Assembly (NCBI GenBank): GCA_024500155.1
Contig: CM044874.1
Span: 70,231,795-70,295,794 of the forward strand
DNA length: 64,000 nt
DNA from: Chenopodium formosanum
Lineage: Eukaryota; Streptophyta; Magnoliopsida; Caryophyllales; Amaranthaceae
Reading direction: 5' to 3'
Positions within the stretch are counted from its first letter, which is position 1. Every line of letters starts with the position of its first letter. The notes below the pieces were generated by a model. It ran no database searches. It saw only the letters and a list, made by a program, of their open reading frames with translations, and had not been told where the DNA came from. The position numbers were made by a program, and so were the translations under genes. Positions 49,975 to 60,832 of this stretch are shown here, piece after piece.

Positions 49975-50623
49975 CAAAAATTCAGAGTACCCTGACGTGG
50001 AATCGGAACCTGTTCGGAACCGCAGGTTTTAAATTCGGAACCTGTAGATCGGGTTCCGGTTCCGGGTAATAAAATTGGAAACCTGTTGCAACAGGTTCCG
50101 GTTCCGGGTAATAAATTTTTGGACTCGGAACATGTAGGGTATCCTGTTAGTACAAGTTCCCTATAGGATACACAAAATCAGAATCTATCATTTAAACCCA
50201 AATATAATGCCTTACATCAAAATTGTATAAAAGCCATCACATACCTCTCTTATTCATTTTTCATCTTACTCTTAAAAGGTTTAGTTAATGGTATTAGTAC
50301 AAGTATTTATAATATTGTATCAAATATTCTAGACAATGAGTGTTAGTTTGTTATATTTGTTGTACTGTATTAAAGTTGTAAGCTTTTACTGTAAACATCC
50401 ATTTTTTTCTTTGTTAAAATTTATCAAGTAATTATTAAGCTTACTTTGAAAGACAGGGTACCCTATTGAGGAACCGGAACCTGCAAGTTCCTGTTCCGAT
50501 TCTCAATTTAGGAACCTGTTGAACAGGTTCCGATTCCGGTTACCATTTTTAGGAACCTGTTGCAACAGGTTTCAATTCTGGATTATGAGATTTTTACAGG
50601 GTACCCTGCTACGCTCACCCATA
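49975..50623 (+). mobile_element. hAT-type non-autonomous element
   Basis: An 8-bp direct repeat ACCTTACC (49967-49974, 50624-50631) flanks ends TAGGGGTGAGC and TATGGGTGAGC (right end reverse complemented). The interior has subterminal repeats of GGAACCTGTT and GGTTCCGGTTCC in both orientations, likely transposase-binding repeats. No transposase frame. Confidence 0.85.
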
Positions 50624-50631
50624 ACCTTACC

Positions 50632-52362
50632 CAGCTTAAAGAGGGGGAATTAAAAAAATAGCTCTTTTCTTAAACTAACAATCAATTAATACCCAAGATG
50701 GTCCAAATTACACATAACGAACAACTTTCAATAATCTATATATATTTTCTTGCAAAGCAAGCAATCATTATCATCTCAAGAATTTATATGGTTGTATACT
50801 TGTATAAGTACAATGGTGAAAATATGACTAGACTTCCAGCGTATATATTTTACCATATTATAGGCTCAACATGCTATATTTTACCATATTATACGTATCA
50901 AATTATTTTTTTTCAGCTCACAAGGTGCATTGGTTGTTACAAGCATATGCTAATAAAAAACAATTGTAAGTAATACTCAAATTCAATCATTCCACCAACC
51001 ATTGCACATACATTTTTATGCATGATAATTTATTGTTGGTTTATCAATGTGATCAGTAAGTCGGTAACAGTGAATAATCCTTTAAATTGAAAACAGAAAC
51101 AAACACCACACCATGTATGTAACAATGAGGCCATAGTTTTTGGTAGTGAAAACATTGAAAATATAAATATTATCGGCTATGTCATAAAATTAAAGTGTTA
51201 TAAATAAAATTGAGACAGACATATGAAAATGAAAGTGTGACAACTAAATTGAAACAGGTATATAATTAGTGTCGTATGTATTCCCCAACCCATTCATTAT
51301 ACTGTAATTAACTTCTCGAAGATAGGATTTGCCGTGAGGTATCCCAGATTGAGAAAAATAGGGGAATTTGATTCTATCTTTAGGCATGGGGATGGAGAAG
51401 TATTGCCATTGTCCCCAATCATGGTTACATTTCTTAATTCTTATGGCTAATCGCCTCCCTGTATTTCTTCTCTACAAAGATGGAGCACACTTGACTCCAT
51501 AAATGATTTAAGTCCTCTATTCCATCAGTGGGTGTGATATCGTACGTACAAATTCTTAAATGAATCGGGTTCACACTAATTATTGTGGATCACTTACATT
51601 TACAGACATTATGCTTGTTTTATTAATAAAATAAAGTCACTCTATTAAAATAAAGGTTATTATGTTGAAGTAAAAGTCATAATTTTGGTGTTATAAAGGC
51701 TATAGGTTTTATTTATTTATTTTTTATGTATTTTTTTTATGTACAGGTCTATATAAATAATATAGGCAGGTCACCATGTTCAATGTAACATCATACTTCA
51801 GATTTCATAATACTACTATAAGTCACACAAGTTTTAATTAAAATTACTTTGTTAAAATTAGAGGTCACTATGTTCAATATATATAATGTCAGTTGCGTAC
51901 GTATAAGCCTTGGATTCACAATAATATTATTGTAGACCGGTTTCACACGAGATCTTCCAGAGATACTATGATAAATATTCATTTTGCAGTCACTGTAAAG
52001 TAGATTTGCTTGATACATATTGTCCGAGATTAGGAAGGGAAATAAAAATAGCCAAGTAAAATTAGCAAACTCTTTCATTTAAAAAAGTGTTGCATTTTCT
52101 TTTGAAACGAACAATAATGATAACAAACACCTTGAAATTGGACATATATAAACCATTCAAAACCCTTCTTAGCTTCTATTTTATTAATTAGTCACACAAA
52201 AAAAAAAAAGGTACTCACATGATGAAATTTAACATCTCTTACAAGTTCACAATTCACATCTCAAATTAAACCACCCAAAAAAAAAAAGCAAATTTCCGCA
52301 CACATTACATAATCTTATTTTTTTTGTCACTCATTACAATTAATGAAGTTGTACAAAGTAGT
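50632..52362. other. Spacer downstream of PR-10 copy C, no gene seen
   Basis: AT-rich with short meaningless ORFs. A phrase like ataaagtcactctattaaaa with variants recurs between 51630 and 51870. No conserved protein or RNA gene is recognised. Confidence 0.55.
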
Positions 52363-53253
52363 TCAAGCATAAACTTGAGGGTTGGCAATGAGGTGCTCTT
52401 CAACAGCCTTGAACATCTTCTGAATTCCTTCTTTGGCCTTTTCAAGATCTTCTTCCTTCATCACACTGTCTCCCTTCATGTGGTAGTGTGCTACCATCTT
52501 GCACCGGGTTCCGGCTTCGGACACCTCATACTTGTCTTCATACACAGCGTACTCCACTGTATCAGGAAACGCATCTCCTTCAATGCAAGTGTACTTCAGG
52601 TAGAAGTTGTTGGCATCAATCTCGTCCACTCTGTTTTTCACATATTTGAATGGAGCCTCTGCGAAAACATTCAACATATTAAATATTAATGATTAAAGTT
52701 GTGCATCGATAAACACAAAAGTCACACTAACGCTGTAAAATGAATGACAAAAAAAGACGTATGTTGTATAAGTCCATGCAAGATCACGGTTCTATATAGC
52801 CTAAGAATGTTGTTTAGGACTTCATAATTTTGACTTATAAATAAAAACATTTGGACTTATGGTACAACTATAAAAACGGAGGGAATATAGATAACAATTT
52901 GTTGGTCCTGTTCACTTCACCCTATATACTACGTAGTAATATTAGTAAAAATAATTTCATTTCAATAAAAATAAGTTCAGTTCAACAAAACTAATTCTAA
53001 TTCAGCAAAAATAAGGTGAAGTGAACAGGGCCGTACATAGTTGTAAGAAAAGTGAAAACTAACCATCAGGGAAATTGATCTGCTTGACGCATCCAACAGT
53101 GGTGGAGTCACCTTCAACAAACACAACAGATTTAGCGAACTGAGGCAAAGCCTTAGGAACAAAGTTATGGTTGTCAATGGCTAGAGCTTGGAACAACCGG
53201 GAGGCCGCGACTGGGCTAGTGATGTCAGCCAATGTGCATGTTAAAACACCCAT
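52363..53253 (-). CDS. PR-10 / Bet v 1-type protein, copy C
   Basis: Exon 1 53064-53253 and exon 2 52363-52658 (TGA), 161 aa, phase-1 intron of 405 bp. The ATG at 53253 is chosen because it aligns with the other copies; an in-frame ATG five codons upstream lacks any counterpart. Exon 1 has MGVLTCTLADITSPVAAS and FVPKALPQFAKSVVF; the protein ends LIANPQVYA. The intron contains a 129-bp MITE. Intact frame, canonical splice sites. Confidence 0.92.
52904..53032 (+). mobile_element. Short MITE in the PR-10 copy C intron
   Basis: Ends GGTCCTGTTCACTTCACC and GGCCCTGTTCACTTCACC (right end reverse complemented) bracket 129 bp of aataagttcag-type repeats, related to the Tourist-like families at 9.3 and 20.3 kb. 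Target duplication is unclear. Confidence 0.7.
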
Positions 53254-53381
53254 GATTATAAGTAACAAATTAAGTTAAGACAAGATATTAAAAAGAAAGA
53301 AGAGATTAGTTTAGTAAGAAGATTTGCTAATTAGTTGGTAATGAGATAATTGGATATGCAAATAATGAGGATTTGATTGGG

Positions 53382-53389
53382 TATTTATA
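53382..53389 (-). promoter_or_regulatory. TATA box of PR-10 copy C
   Basis: TATAAATA on the minus strand, 129 bases upstream of the ATG, with the conserved CTCATTATTTGCATATCC block just downstream at the probable transcription start. Confidence 0.7.
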
Positions 53390-53739
53390 AGGGTTGGCTG
53401 TTGAGCAAAAGCAAACTTGGTAAGAACAAAGAAGATGCCTCAGCTCATTCCAAGTCCTTTTTTGTAATTAACTTTCGGAGCAGCCCTTGCTGAAAAATGT
53501 GAAGAGAATAGAGTTCTTTATAAAATCACTCATTTAATATTATTTGATCTTTTAATTGACTACTAGAAATCTAAGCATACACAATGTGTATAAAGGACTA
53601 TACAAAGTATTTTTAAAATGCAAAAGTTAATTAAAGAGTGATGTATATTAACTTTTTAATGAAAAGAATGAAGTAGTTTTTTTTTATTTTTTTTTTTTAT
53701 TTTGTAAAATCATTTTAGGAGAAAGGCACAAGGTTATAC

Positions 53740-53860
53740 TTTTGCATTAAAAACAGGTAAAAAGACGGTGATGAAAGGCAAGAGTGCAAGAGTAGGTGAA
53801 GCAGAGTTGGTGAACAAGTGTGAATATCTCAATACAATTTGACTCCAATGAGACTAGAAT
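53740..53860 (-). repeat. Upstream segment shared with the region 49600-49800
   Basis: Contains cttttgcatta, aagacggtga, gagttggtgaa, and gtgtgaatatctcaatacaa with tttgac, homologous to the segment upstream of copy B. It may be part of the distal promoter of PR-10 copy C. Confidence 0.65.
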
Positions 53861-54312
53861 GGTCAAATAATTTTACTCCACTACTAACTGATGAGAACTT
53901 GACATAGATTATAGATAAATCTACCACTCCCCTAATCTTTATTTACCATCATGTCTCGTCTAGATCTTAAGGGTACTTAACTACTTAATTGGCATGGAAA
54001 TTAATGGGCTTGTGAGCATGTAATAACACTAACATCGATGCATATGATTTTAAAAGGATGCTCGTGGCTCGAAAGGCCACGAACGAGCAAGGTGTTTGGG
54101 GCTTGTGACGGTTGAGCAAGCCAAAGGTGGATACAAGTGAGACCAAATCATCAAATTTTGAGACATCTTATACTTTAAAATGCTATAATGCATGTGACGA
54201 CACAATATGGGTTTAGGTTTGACAAGTTGAACAATAAAGTAAGAAAATGTTGATATTTGGAGAGTAGTGCTCTAATTTATATTTACCTTATTAGCTACTT
54301 GACATTCCAAAC
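53861..54312. other. Spacer, no gene seen
   Basis: Unremarkable spacer except for a short imperfect hairpin at 54060-54088 (cgtggc/gccacg stem). Confidence 0.5.
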
Positions 54313-56330
54313 TGTAGACACCCATTTGTGTCTCCCCAAAACCAAACCCGGTGATGAGTACCTTTCACGTCGAATCATAATCGAATGAAGCGAAAGTGTG
54401 GCAAGTTTAGTGTTGCGGATAGTTTTAATTTCTTTTCTCTTCTCTCTGTTTTTGAAAACTTATTTTAAGAAAATAGTTAATCCAGTTTGGTTGGTCCATG
54501 ATATGGGTCCAATAGTAGTGTAGTTGGATGGGGCTTGACAAGACCTTTCCAACGATATATTATAAGCCCAATTCCGATGAATATTGAGGAAGGTATGGCC
54601 AATTTACCAAACCGGGCCCGTTTTGAGACTTATATACGACCCAATGATCTAGAGGAGGGCCTAATACGATTTATCATTCCTAATGCAATTAGGAATGGTT
54701 TTAGTCTTCTAGAAGGTTCTTTTCATTCCTAATTCAATTAGCATTGATAAATTGACTTTTGTTGACTTTTCAGAGTTTTAATTAAAATCAAAAAGCATTT
54801 TCGAGGAAAAGATACGATTTTATCCTCCTGTACGGCAAAACTTATCTGATTTTCGAAAACGCGTCAAAAACAGACCTGGCGCCTGACTCCAGGCATTGGC
54901 GCCTGGTGCCAGCCATTGGCGCCTGGCGCTAGTGTTGGCGCCTGACGCCAGTTAGCCAGGGTTGGCGCCAGCTCTGTTTCAGTTGCGCCAGGACTCTATT
55001 CTGTTAATTTATCTTTTTGGCTGATTTTCTCTATAAATAACGACGTAAAAACTCCGTTTTGATTCACCTACAATCAGTTTTCATTCGCTAATTCTCATCA
55101 AGATTTCCTTAATCAATTCATCTCTCTCTCTTTTTCTCTTTTTCTCTTTCTAAACCTTGCTTTTACATACAAAATTCCGCATTCACAAGATCTAGAAACA
55201 CCTAGCCAAGTTCGAAGTTGTCTTCGCCCTAGACGTGAAAGGTTTAATTTCTGAGGGTTTGGTCCCAAATCTCTCTTTCAATTATTTAATTTAATTGTTT
55301 TGTTTTATTATTTTCCTTGAAGTTACTAACGTGTGTATTTTGTTATTAGAAAGAGGTACGAGGCATCAAAGTAAGTATTTTAATGGTTTTTAATTGATAT
55401 TATGATGTAAAAATCATGTTTATATTGTTATTATGATATTCCTAGTATCATGTCTAGGGTAACTTTAATATTAAATATGATTGTTATGATGCTTTTATGT
55501 TCTTCCTAATATTTATGATTGTTAGTATCATGTTAGGGTTAATGATTTGATTTTTATTGCTTAGTGACATGCTAGGGTTTGTTATTAATCTTGTTAGTAT
55601 CATGCCTAGGATCTTGCTATTATTATTATGCTTTAATATTAACATGAACATGATTATGATTATAATTGTTATAATTTATGATGATTATGAATATTATTAT
55701 TATTATTATTTTGATGATGATTATTTTATTTATGATTATTATTGTTTTGATTATGATTATTATTATTGTTATGATTATTATTTATGATGATTAATTTATT
55801 ATGTTGTTTGATTTTTATTGTTATTGCTTGATCACACCTTTTATGCATGTTTAAAGGGAATTTAGTACTTGTAATCACGCTTAATAAGATAATTAATAAT
55901 CTTGTTTAGGGTTAATTTGATTACAATTTCAAGTGATCGCCAATAATAGTCTTATTTGTGCATTAATATTCAACCAACATAAATAAACAGGTTTAGGGTT
56001 AATCCTATTGATTGCATGTTAGTTGAAAAGCGCACATGAATACGATCAGAATAAAGTAGAGGTCTATTATTAGGGCAGATTCAATCTCTTTTAGGTTGGA
56101 TTTGTACCTTCATCCCCGAACCCTTATTTGGTTCTAGACCTTATGGAGTTGACGATCTCTTGGATCGTTAAGGGGTGTAACCTTCACTCTGTGAACGGTT
56201 TACAAGTTCCTAAAACTTGTTGGCGACTCTTTTGCTCTATCTTCTTCCCTTTTGGACGCCACCGTACTTTAGTGTATGATCACATTGGGGTTCAAGCAAG
56301 GGGTTTAACGCTTGAAATTTATTCCCTACA
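54313..56330 (+). mobile_element. Solo LTR of a gypsy-type (Tat/Ogre-like) retrotransposon
   Basis: It starts TGTAGACACCC and ends CCCTACA, with a perfect 5-bp target duplication CAAAC (54308-54312 and 56331-56335), 2018 bp. Plus-strand TATAAATA at about 55032 is followed by a pyrimidine-rich leader. A GGCGCC-rich minisatellite lies in U3 (54880-54975) and an (ATT)n stretch at 55680-55800. No internal domain remains, so it is a solo LTR left by recombination. A 161-codon plus frame over its 3' border is not a gene. Confidence 0.9.
54880..54975. repeat. GGCGCC-rich palindromic minisatellite in the LTR
   Basis: Five GGCGCC(T) hexamer sites within about 90 bases (for example attggcgcctggtgccag), spaced about 18-20 bases. 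It is strongly GC-rich in an AT-rich window and each unit is self-complementary. Confidence 0.8.
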
Positions 56331-56731
56331 CAAACCATTATACCTTGAAAAGAAATTCCAAAAGACACCCAACTTGGATTCAAAAATATGCCTAGTTGGG
56401 ATTGTGAGAGGTAACACAATGCTTAGATTTCTCATTTCTGCAATAATCTTTCTTTACCAAAGCAATCATTATTATACGAAGTACTTTATTAAGGATGAAA
56501 TTATTAAAGTCATACATGCCTATATAATTGTGAATGACTTGACTATATTTCTGAATTTGGAAGGAAATAGAACTTACAGAATGATATCTCATACAATTAA
56601 TTCGTCTAATTAGTCAACCCAACAAGTAGAAATAAAAAGTGAGGCTCAAACTGGGCATCAAAGTCACAAAATGAGTTCTCCATCATCTTCGCCAAGCTTG
56701 ATTGGCTTTAAAAAGTCCCAAAATGACTCAC
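56331..56731. other. Spacer between solo LTR and exon-like segment
   Basis: No supported gene. It may contain further intron or 3' sequence of the exon-like piece to its right. Confidence 0.4.
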
Positions 56732-56918
56732 CTTGTTGAGATGGGCAACAGGGAGTCTTGAATCTTGGTACAGCTCTCCCACCGGAGCAGGATGGAACTC
56801 TTCAAAGCTCATAGCAAAACTAATACACTCACATTCGATCATCAGAAGCTAGGAATTTGACAATTATGGTATGCATAATAGTTTGATGGACTTCAGGAAC
56901 ACCACACAAATACAGAAT
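56732..56918 (-). pseudogene. Exon-like segment with a frameshift, family unknown
   Basis: It is bounded by an acceptor (tttttgtgcag, 56919) and a donor (AACAAG/gtgagt, 56731). The first part reads ILYLCGVPEVHQTIMHTI; the second reads SFEEFHPAPVGELYQDSR. The two lie in different frames and meet at about 56835. The length is 187, one base more than a multiple of three, so a single extra base would explain the break. The composition looks strongly coding, but I do not recognise the family. It may be a downstream exon of the gene starting at 61421, with the NLR between them. Confidence 0.45.
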
Positions 56919-57216
56919 CTGCACAAAAAGACAGTTTGTAATGTTTTGGAAGAAAATTACAACCACCTTATCATTAAATGTTAATATTAAAATTATTTAT
57001 GTCAAAAGCACAGAATTATATTACTAGATTTTTTAACACAGATTTTATTCCAACTGATGTTTTCAAGTACTGAGCTTTTTTTTTTTTTTTTTTGAGGACA
57101 AGTACTGAACATTTATGGGAAGATCAAATAATCATTAACGCAGCAAAAAGACTGCAAGAGATAAATGAGATATACAACAAAACCATTAGTGAGAATAGAA
57201 ATGAATACCTGCTCAA

Positions 57217-59823
57217 TTATTTACTTCGTATAGTGTAAGGAACATTATTAAGCCAGATTTTGGGAACATGTCGTATCAGATAATAATCTTTTCCACTTGG
57301 TATAGCAAATCTTTGTAATAGGTGCGGGCAATTCATTATCCAGAGTTCTTGCAGTGATCTAAGATGCTGAAATCCCTTGGGCACGGCCAAGAGATTTTGA
57401 CAGTCTTTGATTCTCAATTTCTGAAGAGAGGAAAAATGTTGTAACCAATTTGGAAGTTCCACCAAACTAACACAATTAATTATATAAAGATTTTGAAGGG
57501 AGGCCGTAGCAGACTGAATACAATTTGGCAGACTTGCTAACTTTGGTATTCCTGTTATGCTTAATGTCCGAAGGCTTTGAAGGCCTTGCAAGCCACCTCC
57601 TTCCTCCAAATCTAGCTCTGTACAATTATCTAGTTCTAAAGTTTGCAGACCAATGAACTTCATGCTGTTTGAAAGACTTGTCAATTTCGGACAGTCCTCA
57701 ACGATCAAGGTCTGCAGCGAAGTGAGGCCTGTTACAAAAATGTTGTTGTTCCATAAGGATTCTAATCTCTTACACGAACCAAACCAAATGTAACGAAGAC
57801 AACTCAATTGATTCAATTTGGTGCTAGTCAAACTCTTCTGGCATGTTGTCACTGTAAAACTTCTTAAATTCTGTAGCCGGTGAATATCCCTTGGAAGCTC
57901 TTTTAATAGCTCACATCCATCTAGATATAATGCTTCTAGATTTAACAAGTCACATATTTCTTCTGGAAGAGATTGAATGATAGAATTCCCTGACAAGTCG
58001 AGATATCTCAAATGTTTCAAGTTCCCGATCAAGCTTGGTAGTTCTTCAAACGAACTACCTTCAAGTTCCAGGATGCGTAAACAACTAAAAGTGGACAGAA
58101 TTTTTTGAAGAAACGATTGGCTTATATAATTTATTTTAAAACCAAGTCGGAATGTTCGTGCACTCTTGGCCTTCAGAAGCTCTTTAGGAAATTCAACATC
58201 CTCTAAACTATTAGAACTCTCATATCCCCAAACTATATGCCTAGTAAATTCTGAAACCATGACTTCATCTTGAGTTACGACTGCTAGTTCTTCCCCCATA
58301 ACGTTCAGAGCAAGATCATGCAAGAGATCATGCATTTTACACCCTTCAAGCCATCCATTTGACCGAAAACTCGGCTCTTGTAGAAGAGACATTGATGCTA
58401 GTTTTTTAAGATACTCGTTCCCCCAAACTTCAATATCTTTGTTTCTATTGCTTTGTGGCAATAGACCAAGTGCGCTCCACATATATGGTATATACCCCGC
58501 AGAAAGATGCAAATCCTTCACATATAATGACATGTGAGCAAAACATGGTTTCAAGTGAGATGGAAGTGAGTCATAGCTTAATTTTAAGAGTTGCATCACC
58601 TTATCATATTGATGATTCAACTCGGTAAAGCTATCCATATTACTAATTCGTTGCCATTCTTGCTTGTCCCTATTTAACCTCAACAAACTCCCCAAAGTCT
58701 TCACAACAAGAGGGATGCCACAACATTTCTCAACTATAGATCTCCCAATCTCATAAAGGCTGTCATACTTTGCTTCGTCACCTTCGATGAATGCTAATTG
58801 CTTAAAGATGGACCAACAAACAGGAAATGGAAGCTTGTCCAAGTTATAAGGTTCCATAGTTCGAGTAACTGAGGCAACTTCAGCCATTCTTGTAGTGATC
58901 AAAATTGCACTACCAGCTTTGCCAATTTTAAGTATGTTCATAAGTTCATTCCACAAGTTTATGTTATCTACCCAAACATCATCCAACACAAGTAAGTATC
59001 TTTTCCCGTTCAATAAATTACGGAGCTTTTTCAACAATGTGTTTGAATTAAGGTTCCCTATATTGTCATCACTACCATCTTTTACAATGTCCTCTATAAT
59101 CTTACAAACATCAAACTTGTTAGATACACATGCCCACAGTTTAAGATCAAAGTGTTCAATATCATTAATCACTAATCTAGCTAATGCTGTTTTTCCGATC
59201 CCACCCATCCCGACTATAGGAAGCACTGAGAGTTTACTAACATTATTGACACCATTGAATATGTTAATAATATCTTGCTTAGCCTCATTTCTTCCCTTAA
59301 TAGCGGGCTCATACACAAACGCACATCCGCCTAAAGGTTCTTTAGGCTCATCCTTAGAGGTTTTGACTGGACGCTTGGTTAACTCAAAATCATTTTTCTT
59401 AGCCACTATATTTTCTAGCTTTTTACGGAGGTTGCTTATTTTGTGACTCAAACCAAAGGTTGAAATGACAGGATTTGAAAAGGAAATATAGTACCTGAAC
59501 TGACGTCCAAGTTGGCCTTGATTAACACGACGTTGCATAACATCAAAGGCCACTTCATCCAAAAGGTCATCAATATCATAAACAATGCTCTTAAGATCTC
59601 TAAGCCAAATTTTGTAAGCATTATTAGAAAGCTGCTCCTCCTCTGCATCTTCAAGAACAGCGCAAATGGCCTCCAATTGGTCGGCTATGATCTTGAGATC
59701 TTTCTTAACTGACTTTGCACCTTTGATCTCTTCAGCAATGTAGGTATAGACAAGATCACCGGGGGCAGAAGCGATCTTTCCTAGAATGAGTTTTGCAATA
59801 GTCAAGATGATTGCTTCTACCAT
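57217..59823 (-). CDS. CC-NB-ARC-LRR disease-resistance protein (RGA type)
   Basis: Intracellular immune receptor, single exon, 868 aa. The ATG at 59823 (MVEAIILTIAK) is preferred over one 17 codons upstream because Rx-type N-termini start this way. Coiled coil/Rx-N domain is at about 1-150 with the EDVID-like DLKSIVYDIDDLLDEV. NB-ARC: P-loop GMGGIGKT 205-212, kinase-2 LLVLDDVW 277-284, RNBS-B GSAILITTR 304-312, GLPL variant GIPL 369-372, MHD 497-499. About ten leucine-rich repeats run from about 570 to the end, several of the LxxLxxLxIxxC type (for example LQTLIVEDCPKL). The Trp ending kinase-2 marks the non-TIR class. All catalytic motifs are intact and there is no frame break. Length is on the short side for RGA-type NLRs because the LRR is short. 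The recognised pathogen is unknown. Confidence 0.95.
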   Translation of the reverse strand: MVEAIILTIAKLILGKIASAPGDLVYTYIAEEIKGAKSVKKDLKIIADQLEAICAVLEDAEEEQLSNNAYKIWLRDLKSIVYDIDDLLDEVAFDVMQRRVNQGQLGRQFRYYISFSNPVISTFGLSHKISNLRKKLENIVAKKNDFELTKRPVKTSKDEPKEPLGGCAFVYEPAIKGRNEAKQDIINIFNGVNNVSKLSVLPIVGMGGIGKTALARLVINDIEHFDLKLWACVSNKFDVCKIIEDIVKDGSDDNIGNLNSNTLLKKLRNLLNGKRYLLVLDDVWVDNINLWNELMNILKIGKAGSAILITTRMAEVASVTRTMEPYNLDKLPFPVCWSIFKQLAFIEGDEAKYDSLYEIGRSIVEKCCGIPLVVKTLGSLLRLNRDKQEWQRISNMDSFTELNHQYDKVMQLLKLSYDSLPSHLKPCFAHMSLYVKDLHLSAGYIPYMWSALGLLPQSNRNKDIEVWGNEYLKKLASMSLLQEPSFRSNGWLEGCKMHDLLHDLALNVMGEELAVVTQDEVMVSEFTRHIVWGYESSNSLEDVEFPKELLKAKSARTFRLGFKINYISQSFLQKILSTFSCLRILELEGSSFEELPSLIGNLKHLRYLDLSGNSIIQSLPEEICDLLNLEALYLDGCELLKELPRDIHRLQNLRSFTVTTCQKSLTSTKLNQLSCLRYIWFGSCKRLESLWNNNIFVTGLTSLQTLIVEDCPKLTSLSNSMKFIGLQTLELDNCTELDLEEGGGLQGLQSLRTLSITGIPKLASLPNCIQSATASLQNLYIINCVSLVELPNWLQHFSSLQKLRIKDCQNLLAVPKGFQHLRSLQELWIMNCPHLLQRFAIPSGKDYYLIRHVPKIWLNNVPYTIRSK

Positions 59824-59930
59824 TTTTGTGTCTAAGAAACAAAGAAGAGAGACACAAAAATTAAGATTGATCAACTGAACTAAGGTTTGGTGCCATGTTA
59901 TGGTGAAGTTAACTGTTAATATACATACAA

Positions 59931-59936
59931 AGTCAA
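59931..59936 (-). promoter_or_regulatory. W-box upstream of the NLR
   Basis: TTGACT on the minus strand about 110 bases upstream of the NLR ATG; a second W-box (TTGACC) lies at 60096-60101. W-boxes are WRKY sites common in defence promoters. Chance occurrence is possible for a hexamer. Confidence 0.35.
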
Positions 59937-60832
59937 CATTTAATCATTCAATTAGTTTATTGATGCATTTCTGGCTGCCACAATGAATATAGAAATACTT
60001 GCATTTTTATTAAATATGCAACTCTATGAACAAGTCTCTGTTAACACCACCTTAATCATGATTGTGTATCACTAATATTGATAAATGTGAATCCTGGTCA
60101 ACTACCACGACAGCGATCACCAAATGGATAATAAAAAATTAATGTTATTCCAATCTTATCAAATCACATAAACAAATCTAATACAGTATTATAATTGTCT
60201 GAAAGACAATGAAGCTAATAATTCAGGAAACCAAATTTATTCTTACAAAATTAGTTATATATAGATTTTTTTTAATGGAATATGAGAGGGAGCAATCATT
60301 ATCGTACAACAAGGTACAACCAGAGCCCAATGCATTGAAACAATATTTTACTAACCATGGAAGTCATAGAGCATTACATCCATTTAATGAAGTTCATCAT
60401 AACCATTTCAACTCCAATAATTAGAATTTTTCAGAAACACGAATAAAATTTAAAACACTTCCAATATTATCTTTCTCTTACTTTGTATTTGACTATCAAT
60501 TGTGCAAAATTATCTCTCCTCTTACACCCACAAATTTTCTTGGAGTTCACCAAAAGTTGCAATTTAGGTACTGAAATTTGAGTTGTCGCAAATTAGGTAC
60601 TCCAGCAGTCACGGAGGTAAACTATAGTCATCATTAAAGTGATTAATTTACCCCATAGGTCAGCATTTTCCTTTCATAGATTATGAAAATGCAGGAAAAT
60701 ACAAGAAAACAACAAATTGACAGAAAAGAAGTAATTATTAATTAATTTCTCAGCTCAAATAAATTGCCTAAATAAAAATAATAATCAAAATTGCAATAAT
60801 CTCCATTAAAGATAGAGAAAAAGGTTGTATAC
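59937..60832. other. NLR 5' flank, no gene seen
   Basis: AT-rich; holds a W-box and short non-conserved ORFs. The phrase aatttaggtactgaaatt-ttg-aaattaggtact (about 60561-60601) is a small duplication. Confidence 0.45.

Noticed and set aside
53251..53268. Upstream ATG for PR-10 copy C
   Set aside because: It adds five residues absent from the other three copies; the aligned ATG at 53253 is the better start.
56128..56613. 161-codon plus-strand ORF
   Set aside because: It crosses the 3' border of the solo LTR and the target duplication, and has no recognisable domain.
58895..59446. 183-codon plus-strand ORF
   Set aside because: Antisense shadow of the NB-ARC region of the NLR gene.
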